DNA of 13,146 nt. Origin: Bacillota bacterium (GTDB lineage: Bacteria > Bacillota > Clostridia > Christensenellales > SZUA-584). The notes under the pieces were generated by a model that searched no databases, was not told where the DNA came from, and saw nothing but the letters and a program-made list of their open reading frames with translations. The stretch is from the NCBI GenBank assembly GCA_023415915.1, contig JAEZIZ010000007.1, positions 1-13,146 on the forward strand. The letters run 5' to 3'. Position numbers and translations under genes: made by a program. How positions within the stretch are numbered: position 1 is the stretch's first letter; each line of letters begins with the position of its first letter. Below, piece after piece: positions 7,114-12,547 of this stretch.

Positions 7114-7191
7114 TTCGTCAAACGGCCGCCATTTTATGATTTCCGATAAAACGCAGTTCTACAATATAACAATATTCAGTAATTATATAAT
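7114..7191 (+). promoter_or_regulatory. Candidate Spo0A-activated spoIIG promoter
   Basis: A perfect -10 TATAAT (7186-7191) has no -35 at normal spacing, but TCTACA (7158-7163) lies exactly 22 bases upstream. The B. subtilis spoIIG promoter is known for a 22-base spacer and dependence on Spo0A. TTCTACA (7157-7163) and TTCGTCA (7114-7120) each match the reverse complement of the 0A box TGTCGAA at 6 of 7 bases, and they are 43 bases apart, about four helical turns. The -10 ends 30 bases before the spoIIGA start. Box matches of this length can arise by chance. Confidence 0.45.
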
Positions 7192-7221
7192 AGGCGCATA
7201 CTAGGAAAGCGTGCTAAAGCG

Positions 7222-8286
7222 GTGCAAAAGATATATGTTGAACTCGTGTTCCTGGACAATTTCATCGTCAACCTGCTGATACTGCTTTTTACATCGCTGC
7301 TTACCCGTACCAGAAGAAGATGGGGAAGATTCGCCGCGTCCGCGGCAATAGGCGGAGCGTACGCGTGCGCGGTGTTCGGCGCGGAAGGCTTCGCGGTATC
7401 AGCGGCTGTGAAAATTGCGGTGAGCGCCGTCATGTGCTTTGCCGCGTATTACGCGAAGGGCGAAAAAAGCTTCTGGAAGAATGCGTGTGCGTTTTATATT
7501 GCGTCGTTCGTGTTCGCGGGAGCTATCTACGCGGCGGCGTATTGCTTCGATCAGCCGACCTTTGGAGCCTTCATCGCAGTACGCCCGCTTGTGCGGTACA
7601 TACTCGCAGGGCTGGCGGCGGGCGCGGTGCTAATAAGCCTCTTCAGCCGGGTGCGCAGGCGCACGCAAGAGAGGGAGTCAAGGGTAGCCGGCTTAACGTT
7701 TTACTGCGGCAGCAGGCGCGCGCTGCTAAAATGCTATGTGGATACCGGCAATCTGCTGACGGAGCCGCTCAGCGGGCTTAATGTGGCGTTTATTAGCGCG
7801 TCCGCCGCGAAAACGTTGTTTGACCGGAAAACTGCGGAACTGCTCGGCGCCATGGCAGGAAAAAAGGGATTGGGGCGAAGCGGTAAAAGTCTCGAGGCGC
7901 CGATGAGCCGTCTAAGGATAATACCCTGCGAGACGGCGCTGGGAACGGGAGTGTTTTACGGCATTGAGATAGACGGTATAGCGCTGGACGGAAAAACGGA
8001 AGGCAAAAGGGCCGTTGTGTGCGTGGCAAGAGGCACAATTGCTTATGGCTGCGACGCGGTGATAGGCGGCGGCCTTATGGATGAACTTTTGAAAGGAGCA
8101 AAGAATGATAGCTTATCTGGCGAGAAGAATAGCTGCGTGGATATTGCGGCAGCTGGGGCTTGCGGCGGATGCGGACTATATAAACGGCAGCGAAGCGCTG
8201 CCCCCGCCGCTGACGCAGCAGGAGGAGACGGAGCTGCTGCAGAGGCTGGGCAGGGGGGACAAGTCGGTAAGAAGGGCGCTCATTGA
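7222..8286 (+). CDS. spoIIGA: SpoIIGA, membrane aspartic protease that activates pro-sigma-E
   Basis: SpoIIGA sits in the mother-cell side of the sporulation septum and cuts the pro-sequence from sigma-E after a forespore signal. The N-terminus (KIYVELVFLDNFIVNLLILL) is characteristic, and hydrophobic segments to about residue 141 form the membrane domain. The soluble protease domain holds the catalytic motif D174-TGN in KCYVDTGNLLTEPLSG. The start is GTG; the nearest purine-rich site, AGGAAAG, is 12 bases away, which is weak. The recognisable domain ends near residue 294, just where sigE starts. There is no stop there: the frame continues 60 codons inside sigE in another frame, giving an Ala/Gly-rich tail that looks like a by-product of sigE coding. 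The total of 354 residues exceeds the usual 300 or so. A sequencing or evolutionary frameshift near 8095 is an alternative. Confidence 0.9.
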   Translation: MQKIYVELVFLDNFIVNLLILLFTSLLTRTRRRWGRFAASAAIGGAYACAVFGAEGFAVSAAVKIAVSAVMCFAAYYAKGEKSFWKNACAFYIASFVFAGAIYAAAYCFDQPTFGAFIAVRPLVRYILAGLAAGAVLISLFSRVRRRTQERESRVAGLTFYCGSRRALLKCYVDTGNLLTEPLSGLNVAFISASAAKTLFDRKTAELLGAMAGKKGLGRSGKSLEAPMSRLRIIPCETALGTGVFYGIEIDGIALDGKTEGKRAVVCVARGTIAYGCDAVIGGGLMDELLKGAKNDSLSGEKNSCVDIAAAGACGGCGLYKRQRSAAPAADAAGGDGAAAEAGQGGQVGKKGAH

Positions 8287-8815
8287 GCGCAACCTGCGGC
8301 TCGTAGTCTATATCGCGCGCAAGTTTGAAAACACCGGCATAGGCATAGAGGACCTCGTTTCCATAGGCGCCATAGGGCTCATAAAGGCGGTCAATACTTT
8401 TGACGTAGACAAGAACATAAAGCTTGCCACATACGCGTCTCGGTGCATTGAGAACGAGATACTGATGTACCTGCGGCGCAATGCCAAGCTCAAATTCGAG
8501 GTGTCGTTCGACGAGCCGCTTAACGTCGACTGGGACGGCAACGAGCTGCTGCTTTCCGACATACTGGGCACAGAGCCGGACGTAGTGTATACGGAGATAG
8601 AGGGCAGCGTGGAAAAGGACCTGATGAAGGAATGCATAGAGCGTTTATGCGAGCGCGAAAGAATGATAATGGAGATGCGCTTCGGGCTTAACGGACAGAA
8701 GGAAAAGACGCAAAAGCAGGTCGCGGATTACCTAGGCATATCGCAGTCGTACATATCGCGGCTGGAAAAGCGGATAATAAAGCAGCTCAGGACCGAGATA
8801 AGCAAGATAGTATAA
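8105..8815 (+). CDS. sigE: RNA polymerase sigma-E precursor (mother-cell sporulation sigma factor)
   Basis: Pro-sigma-E directs early mother-cell transcription after septation. The 236 residues match the family throughout. A pro-sequence of about 25 residues with an amphipathic stretch (ARRIAAWILRQLGL) precedes DYINGSEALPPPL, the SpoIIGA cleavage region. Region 2 follows (LIERNLRLVVYIARKFENTGIGIEDLVSIG, then NIKLATYASRCIENEILMYLRR). After SFDEPLNVDWDGNELLLSD comes region 4 (ERERMIMEMRFGLNG and KTQKQVADYLGISQSYISRLEKRIIKQL). The ribosome site AAAGGAG at 8092-8098 lies inside the end of spoIIGA, so the two are coupled. Unlike the common spoIIGA-sigE-sigG order, no sigG follows. Confidence 0.97.
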   Translation: MIAYLARRIAAWILRQLGLAADADYINGSEALPPPLTQQEETELLQRLGRGDKSVRRALIERNLRLVVYIARKFENTGIGIEDLVSIGAIGLIKAVNTFDVDKNIKLATYASRCIENEILMYLRRNAKLKFEVSFDEPLNVDWDGNELLLSDILGTEPDVVYTEIEGSVEKDLMKECIERLCERERMIMEMRFGLNGQKEKTQKQVADYLGISQSYISRLEKRIIKQLRTEISKIV

Positions 8816-8900
8816 CCATAATGTCTTCAAATTGATAATAAGCGCATATAATAAATTAGTTTGAGCATAATATAAAAAATCGAATGGAGGAGGTTTTTGT

Positions 8901-9332
8901 ATGGCAAATATGGTGCCGTTTAATTGGAGAAACAGAGGCCTTACCGGCGCGGACGATTTTTATAATATGATAGACAACTTCTTTGCAGAGCCCTGGTTTA
9001 TGCGGTCCAGAGATACCTTTAGGGTGGACGTGCAGCAGAAGGACAACGAATACTTAATAGAAGCAGAGCTGCCGGGCGTAAACCGCGAGGAAGTGGATAT
9101 CGACATGATGGACGGCAATCTGCAGATATCGGTGAGAAGGGAAGAGAAGGTAAACGAAGAAGGCAAGAATTATATACACCGCGAGAGGCGGTATTCTTCG
9201 ATGAGCCGCACCGTATATCTCGCGGACGGCGTTTTTGAAGGAATACGCGCAAAATTAGACAACGGTGTACTTAAAATATCCGTGCCGAGACAAAAACGCG
9301 CGGCAAATACAAGACGTATAGAAATAGAATGA
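8901..9332 (+). CDS. Hsp20/alpha-crystallin small heat-shock protein
   Basis: This 143-residue chaperone holds unfolded proteins for later refolding, acting as large oligomers without ATP. The alpha-crystallin domain spans about 38-130: FRVDVQQKDNEYLIEAELPGV, then REERRY-type strands and the conserved A-x-L-x-x-GVLKISVP at 117-129. The C-terminal I140-E-I142 is the I-x-I motif that links subunits. A strong ribosome site (GGAGGAGG) is present. It follows sigE by 85 AT-rich bases. TATAAT at 8847-8852 lies in that gap but has no good -35 at 16-18 bases, so an own promoter is only possible; read-through from sigE is also possible. No CIRCE element was seen. Confidence 0.94.
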   Translation: MANMVPFNWRNRGLTGADDFYNMIDNFFAEPWFMRSRDTFRVDVQQKDNEYLIEAELPGVNREEVDIDMMDGNLQISVRREEKVNEEGKNYIHRERRYSSMSRTVYLADGVFEGIRAKLDNGVLKISVPRQKRAANTRRIEIE

Positions 9333-9368
9333 TTTAAGCAAAAGTTCTGTTGGCAATTATTAGCTATG

Positions 9369-9396
9369 ACGCCGCTTGTCCGCGGCGTATTTTTTT
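9369..9396 (+). terminator. Rho-independent terminator after the Hsp20 gene
   Basis: ACGCCGC and GCGGCGT form a perfect 7-bp GC-rich stem around a six-base loop, followed by ATTTTTTT. It ends the spoIIGA-sigE-hsp20 stretch and separates it from iscR. Confidence 0.85.
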
Positions 9397-9418
9397 ATGC
9401 GAGCCGCAGAAAATAAAC

Positions 9419-9447
9419 TTGACAGAATTACTATGATATACTAATAT
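9419..9447 (+). promoter_or_regulatory. Candidate sigma-A promoter of the isc operon
   Basis: A perfect -35 TTGACA (9419-9424) is followed at 17 bases by TAATAT (9442-9447), a 4 of 6 match to the -10. TATACT at 9437-9442 is a better -10 but lies only 12 bases from the -35. The leader would be about 110 bases long. Confidence 0.55.
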
Positions 9448-9448
9448 T

Positions 9449-9471
9449 AATCCGACCAAAAAGCTCGGGTT
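9449..9471 (+). promoter_or_regulatory. Palindromic candidate operator for IscR
   Basis: AA-T-CCGA, nine bases, then TCGG-G-TT form a symmetrical site immediately downstream of the -10. Rrf2-family cluster sensors bind palindromes with CCGAC-type half-sites near their own promoters, so autoregulation is likely. The right half is not a perfect copy of CCGAC, and binding is inferred from position and symmetry only. Confidence 0.4.
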
Positions 9472-9476
9472 TTTAT

Positions 9477-9547
9477 ACCGAAGCCAGCAAATCGTTGGAT
9501 CTTTATGGATGTAATACGCTGTTTCCATAAAGCCGAAAGCTTCTGGT
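9477..9547 (+). promoter_or_regulatory. Foldable leader RNA upstream of iscR
   Basis: CTTTATGG (9501-9508) and CCATAAAG (9525-9532) form a perfect 8-bp stem with a 16-base loop. Outside it, ACCGAAGC (9477-9484) pairs with GCTTCTGGT (9539-9547) with one bulged T. The nested helices end seven bases before the GGAG ribosome site. I do not recognise a known riboswitch or T-box: there is no GGTACCGCG-type core. Confidence 0.35.
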
Positions 9548-9565
9548 ACGAATGGAGTTGGTAAT

Positions 9566-10015
9566 TTGATAATTTCCACAAAAGGGCGCTACGGCTTAAG
9601 GGCGATGTTTGAGCTTGCCAAGGCTTACGGCGAAGGGCCTTTGAGCATAAAACAGATATCGTCGGCGCAGGCATTGAGCGAGCAGTATTTGGAGCAGATA
9701 TTCTCCAGGCTAAAAAACGCGGGGCTTGTGGAGAGCACGCGCGGCGCGGGCGGCGGCTACAGCTTGGGAGCGATGCCGGAGGACATATCCGTAGGCATGA
9801 TACTTACGGCGCTCGAGGGCGAGCTCGCTCCGGCCGGATGCGTGGGAGAAGACGCGGAGTGCGAGAACATAGGGCTGTGCACTACGCACATAATATGGCA
9901 GCGCATATACGAGGGAATAAACGGCGTGGTTAACGGTATAACGTTACAAGATATGGTGGACGATTACAAGCGGCTTCTTAAGGAAAAGCCGCAGGCTAAG
10001 GATGTAAGGTGCTAG
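9566..10015 (+). CDS. iscR: IscR, Rrf2-family iron-sulfur cluster-sensing repressor
   Basis: This 149-residue winged-helix regulator should bind a 2Fe-2S cluster and repress its own operon when clusters are plentiful. The N-terminal DNA-binding part contains STKGRYGLRAMFELA and the recognition region LSEQYLEQIFSRLKNAGLVESTRGAGGGY. The cluster ligands C92, C99, C105 and H108 are present with spacing close to the C92-C98-C104-H107 of E. coli IscR, which supports IscR over cluster-free Rrf2 relatives such as CymR. The start is TTG with GGAG eight bases upstream; MIISTKGRYG is the normal family N-terminus. It heads the iscR-iscS-iscU operon, two bases before iscS. Confidence 0.92.
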   Translation: MIISTKGRYGLRAMFELAKAYGEGPLSIKQISSAQALSEQYLEQIFSRLKNAGLVESTRGAGGGYSLGAMPEDISVGMILTALEGELAPAGCVGEDAECENIGLCTTHIIWQRIYEGINGVVNGITLQDMVDDYKRLLKEKPQAKDVRC

Positions 10016-10017
10016 AA

Positions 10018-11190
10018 ATGGGAATATATTTGGATCACGCGGCAACGACATATACTGACGAGAGGGTATTGGAGGCCATGCTGCCGTATTTTACCGAGAA
10101 ATTCGGCAATGCCTCCACGCCGTATTCATACGGCAGGGAAGCGGACAAGGCCATAATGGCGGCGCGGGGAGACGTGGCTGACGCCATAGGCGCTAAAAGG
10201 GAAGAAATATACTTTACGTCGGGCGGTACGGAGAGCGACAACTGGGCGATAAAGGGAGCGGCGGAAACCGCGAAAAAAGGGCATATAATAACGTCGTCCA
10301 TAGAGCATCATGCCGTGCTAGACACATGCAAATATCTGGAGTCGAGGGGCTTTGACGTAACCTACCTGCCGGTGGATTCGAGCGGCATGGTTACGCCCGA
10401 AAGCGTGGAGAACGCAATACGCCCAGACACTATACTGATAACGATAATGTTCACGAACAACGAAGTAGGCACAATAATGCCCATAGCCGATATAGGCAGT
10501 ATAGCAAAGAAACGCGGAATACTGTTTCATACCGACGCGGTGCAGGCGGCGGGGCACGTGCCTATAAATGTTGCCGAGATGAACATAGACATGCTGTCGA
10601 TGAGTGCGCACAAGTTTTACGGCCCTAAAGGCGTGGGCGCGCTGTATGTAAGAAAGGGTATTAACCTTGGAAAGTACATGCATGGTGGCGCGCAGGAGAG
10701 GGACCACCGTGCGGGAACGATAAACACGCCGGGCATAGTAGGCCTAGGCGCCGCGATAAAGCTTGCCGCGGAGACTATGGAGAGCGAAACAAAGCATGAA
10801 CTGGCGCTCTCAAAGCGGCTTCGCGAAGGGCTGCTTAAAATCCCGGCGTCCAAGCTGAACGGGCACGAGACGCAGCGCCTTCCGGGCAACGTGAACATCA
10901 CGTTCAGCTTTATAGAGGGCGAGGCGGTGATGCAGTACCTCGACCTTGAGGGGATAGCGGTCTCGACGGGGAGCGCCTGCACGTCCGGCTCCACACACCC
11001 GTCGCATGTACTGCTTGCCATGGGCGTCGGTATTGAGGACGCAAGAGCGGCAATAAGGTTTACGCTCGGGCGTGAGAATACGGAAGAAGATATAGACGTT
11101 GTTATCGCAAAGACGGAGAGCATCGTACAGAAAATACGCGAGATATCGCCGCTTTTTGCGCAATATAAAGGAGGGCTGAAAAATGTATAG
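10018..11190 (+). CDS. iscS: Cysteine desulfurase IscS/NifS
   Basis: This PLP enzyme removes sulfur from cysteine and passes it as persulfide to IscU and other acceptors. The 390 residues show YLDHAATT at the start, TSGGTESDNWAIKG (67-80), SSIEHHAVLDTCKYLES (93-109), HTDAVQAAGH (171-180), the PLP lysine K199 in SAHKFYGPKG, RAGTINTPGIVG (231-242), and the persulfide cysteine C321 in STGSACTSGSTHPSHVL. The ATG at 10018 is preferred: AAGGTG lies six bases upstream and the family begins with an x-IYLDHAAT segment. A GTG at 10009 overlapping iscR would add three residues. The loop around C321 is of the group-I IscS/NifS type. Its stop overlaps iscU by eight bases. Confidence 0.95.
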   Translation: MGIYLDHAATTYTDERVLEAMLPYFTEKFGNASTPYSYGREADKAIMAARGDVADAIGAKREEIYFTSGGTESDNWAIKGAAETAKKGHIITSSIEHHAVLDTCKYLESRGFDVTYLPVDSSGMVTPESVENAIRPDTILITIMFTNNEVGTIMPIADIGSIAKKRGILFHTDAVQAAGHVPINVAEMNIDMLSMSAHKFYGPKGVGALYVRKGINLGKYMHGGAQERDHRAGTINTPGIVGLGAAIKLAAETMESETKHELALSKRLREGLLKIPASKLNGHETQRLPGNVNITFSFIEGEAVMQYLDLEGIAVSTGSACTSGSTHPSHVLLAMGVGIEDARAAIRFTLGRENTEEDIDVVIAKTESIVQKIREISPLFAQYKGGLKNV

Positions 11191-11548
11191 CGATATAGTT
11201 CTTGAGCACTTCAAGAACCCGCACAATGTTGGGGAAATTGAGAATCCGGACGGTTACGCTGAGGTTGGAAGCAGCGAATGCGGCGACACGATGGAGATGT
11301 TCATCAAGGTGGACGACAATCGTATAACCGATATAAAGTACAAGACGTACGGCTGCTGCGCGGCCATAGCGTCGTCGAGTATTGCGACGGACATGGCCAA
11401 GGGCAGGACATTAGAGGAAGCGGAGGCCTTGACAAAGGCTGATATCGTTAGAGAACTGGGCGGCTTGCCCGAAAAGAAGTACCATTGTTCGCTGATGGTG
11501 GAGGACGCCATTAAAGCCGCGATAGCGGATTACAAGTCTAAAAAATAA
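11183..11548 (+). CDS. iscU: IscU/NifU-like iron-sulfur cluster scaffold
   Basis: This 121-residue scaffold assembles 2Fe-2S clusters from iron and IscS-bound sulfur. C33 and D35 (SSECGDTM), C58 or C59 (YGCCAAIASSS) and C102 (YHCSLM) are the cluster ligands and the stabilising Asp. The N-terminus (MYSDIVLEHFKNPHNVG) is typical. The LPPVK-type chaperone motif of proteobacterial IscU is not present: the matching segment reads LPEKKYHC. This fits the absence of hscA, hscB and fdx here. The ribosome site AAAGGAGG lies inside the end of iscS and the starts overlap by eight bases, so translation is coupled. Confidence 0.95.
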   Translation: MYSDIVLEHFKNPHNVGEIENPDGYAEVGSSECGDTMEMFIKVDDNRITDIKYKTYGCCAAIASSSIATDMAKGRTLEEAEALTKADIVRELGGLPEKKYHCSLMVEDAIKAAIADYKSKK

Positions 11549-11610
11549 CATAATATACCATGGTTTCATTGGCATTCTTTCGTGTTTTTTTACATGCGTT
11601 TTGAGCAAAC

Positions 11611-11643
11611 TACTAACATGACTGCTTGAAAGGAGTGTTAGTA
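11611..11643 (+). promoter_or_regulatory. Inverted repeat enclosing the ribosome site of the small membrane protein
   Basis: TACTAACA (11611-11618) and TGTTAGTA (11636-11643) are perfect reverse complements with a 17-base loop. The loop carries AAAGGAG, and the right arm ends directly before the ATG at 11644. In RNA this would present or restrict the ribosome site; in DNA it could be an operator. A weak promoter candidate upstream is TTGGCA (11569) with TACATG 16 bases later. Confidence 0.45.
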
Positions 11644-11808
11644 ATGAAAGCAAACTTAGTGATTGGTATGATTGCCGGCAGCTTGATCGGAGCAACCGCC
11701 GCAGTGATTGCTATGCCGTATTTCCAGCCGCATATAAGGCGGGCTATAAACAGAGGGAGACAGGCGATCAATACCCATATGGATAAGATGGAATCGACGC
11801 CCAGCTAA
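11644..11808 (+). CDS. Small single-pass membrane protein, YtxH-like
   Basis: This 54-residue protein has one hydrophobic segment (about 4-24) with glycines at 8, 12 and 16, a GxxxGxxxG glycine-zipper that favours helix packing. A basic amphipathic tail follows (PHIRRAINRGRQAINTHMDKME). The architecture resembles short YtxH-like envelope proteins, but the match is too short to assign function. The frame opens at a TTG at 11626, but that TTG runs into the ribosome site AAAGGAGT, so the ATG at 11644 is the real start. It lies 95 bases after iscU with no clear terminator between. Confidence 0.7.
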   Translation: MKANLVIGMIAGSLIGATAAVIAMPYFQPHIRRAINRGRQAINTHMDKMESTPS

Positions 11809-11839
11809 AACCGCCAAGAAATTTGGGGATCTGGAGCCG

Positions 11840-11868
11840 CCCTTAAAAAAAGCTGCGCTTTTTTAGGG
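11840..11868. terminator. AT-rich stem-loop after the small membrane protein gene
   Basis: CCCTTAAAAAAAGC and GCTTTTTTAGGG pair around a three-base TGC loop with a two-base bulge. The A and T runs would act as a T-tract in either direction, so it could end transcription from both sides. The GC core is short, which makes it unusual as a terminator. Confidence 0.45.
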
Positions 11869-11903
11869 AACGAATTTACCTCATAGTTTGGGGAGCATTT
11901 ACA

Positions 11904-11932
11904 CCCCAGCGAGCCTTACGGACTTGCTGGGG
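11904..11932. repeat. Stem-loop with 10-bp stem and competing G/C runs
   Basis: CCCCAGCGAG (11904-11913) pairs with CTTGCTGGGG (11923-11932) with one G-T pair and a nine-base loop. A GGGG at 11890-11893 and a CCCC at 11934-11937 flank it and could pair with either arm, giving alternative folds. No gene starts close enough downstream to assign a leader role. Confidence 0.5.
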
Positions 11933-11988
11933 ACCCCGTATAAAAGCCGGCTTTTTAACTGGCTTGTGACTGTCAAAAAAGTATATGC

Positions 11989-12085
11989 TGTCATTCCATC
12001 AGCTTCGCTTGAAGGAGTGTAACGACTGAAGAATCCTCTTATACAAAGCACTACCCATGGGATTCCTCGCAAGCTCGGAATGACA
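11989..12085. repeat. Inner 97-base palindromic core bounded by TGTCATTCC/GGAATGACA
   Basis: TGTCATTCC at 11989-11997 and its exact reverse complement at 12077-12085 bound the core. On the minus strand it begins TGTCATTCCGAGCTTGCGAG, resembling the TGTCATTCTGAGCGAAGCGA-type palindromic repeats that I recall as scattered through many bacterial genomes. No open frame of interest lies inside. Confidence 0.6.
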
Positions 12086-12107
12086 TAAAGGGTTTATCGA
12101 CACTCTG

Positions 12108-12130
12108 AAGCCGGCTTTTTAGCCGGCTTT
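12108..12130 (+). terminator. Perfect GC-rich hairpin, possible terminator
   Basis: AAGCCGGCT (12108-12116) and AGCCGGCTT (12121-12129) form a perfect 9-bp stem with a TTTT loop. Only TTT follows, and the A-rich left flank is weak, so termination would be modest. A weaker twin (AAGCCGG/CTGGCTT) lies at 11944-11965. Confidence 0.4.
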
Positions 12131-12204
12131 GCGTTGAAAATCGTTAAGATATAACATAAAAGATACGATAATATTAATACCATACTATAAATATTACGAA
12201 AGCA

Positions 12205-12233
12205 TTAATTTCCAATCTTCAGATGGAAATTAA
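12205..12233. promoter_or_regulatory. Perfect 9-bp inverted repeat over the ireB -35 region
   Basis: TTAATTTCC (12205-12213) and GGAAATTAA (12225-12233) are exact reverse complements with an 11-base spacer. The right arm covers the -35 of the ireB promoter candidate. Centre-to-centre spacing of the arms is 20 bases, about two helical turns, as expected for a dimeric repressor site. No regulator is identified. Confidence 0.4.
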
Positions 12234-12252
12234 CCCGTGCTTGGTGTATAAT
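12224..12252 (+). promoter_or_regulatory. Candidate sigma-A promoter of ireB
   Basis: TGGAAA (12224-12229) and a perfect TATAAT (12247-12252) are 17 bases apart, 22 bases before the ireB start codon. The short leader contains the ribosome site GGGGGTG. Confidence 0.65.
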
Positions 12253-12274
12253 ATCCGTACTAGGGGGTGTTCTC

Positions 12275-12547
12275 ATGGCGAAATTTGACGAGACGATGAG
12301 ATTTTCTTTGGAGAAAGAACTCAGTAATCCGGCAAGAGAGGTTATCTGGCTTGTTTGCGACGCGCTGAAAGACAAAGGTTACGACCCCGTCAGCCAGCTC
12401 GTGGGGTATATAATCTCCGGAGACCCCACCTATATAACCAGTTATAAAAACGCAAGGTCTCTTGTTAAACGTGTCGAGAGGGACGAGCTTTTGGAAGAGT
12501 TTGTTAAATCGTATATAGAGAACATGACGAAGGCAGAAGAAGAGTAA
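12275..12547 (+). CDS. ireB: IreB family regulatory phosphoprotein (UPF0297)
   Basis: This 90-residue protein matches IreB/YrzL from end to end: a short N-terminus with DETMRF, then EVIWLVCDALKDKGYDPVSQLVGYIISGDPTYITSYKNARSLVKRVERDELLEEFVKSYIE. In Enterococcus faecalis IreB is phosphorylated on N-terminal threonines by the PASTA kinase IreK and influences cephalosporin tolerance. T7 here aligns with one of those sites. Family members often lie between alaS and ruvX (yqgF); here neither neighbour is visible. Instead a palindromic element lies upstream and an aldo/keto reductase follows directly. Confidence 0.93.
   Translation: MAKFDETMRFSLEKELSNPAREVIWLVCDALKDKGYDPVSQLVGYIISGDPTYITSYKNARSLVKRVERDELLEEFVKSYIENMTKAEEE

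Larger units (their letters stand above)
11943..12130. repeat. 188-base palindromic MITE-like element
   Basis: AAAGCCGGC at 11943-11951 and GCCGGCTTT at 12122-12130 are terminal inverted repeats. Inside, GACTGTCAAAAAA (left) and TTTATCGACACTC (right) are imperfect inverted copies, then TGTCATTCC and GGAATGACA, then AGCTT and AAGCT, then GAATCC and GGATTC. Nearly the whole stretch folds back on itself. The ends are also near-direct repeats: 20 of 23 positions agree between 11944-11966 and 12108-12130. No target-site duplication is obvious and no transposase is encoded. It may be one element or a core element inserted between two similar terminators. Confidence 0.6.

Noticed and set aside
8845..8852. 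CATATAAT before the Hsp20 gene as a sigma-E -10 box
   Set aside because: The -10 fits the consensus but no sigma-E -35 is found at 14-15 bases upstream.
9449..9476. CCGA/TCGG palindrome followed by GTTTTT as a terminator of upstream transcription
   Set aside because: The stem is only four to six pairs with an A-rich loop, and a strong terminator already lies at 9369-9396; an operator is the better reading.
10617..11226. Minus-strand frames of 168 and 138 codons opposite iscS
   Set aside because: They are antisense to conserved iscS motifs, with no independent support.
11780..11942. Minus-strand frame across the structured region that reads like a decayed coding stretch
   Set aside because: About 50 codons contain three stops and no motif I can name; could be a degenerate repeat but cannot be called a gene.
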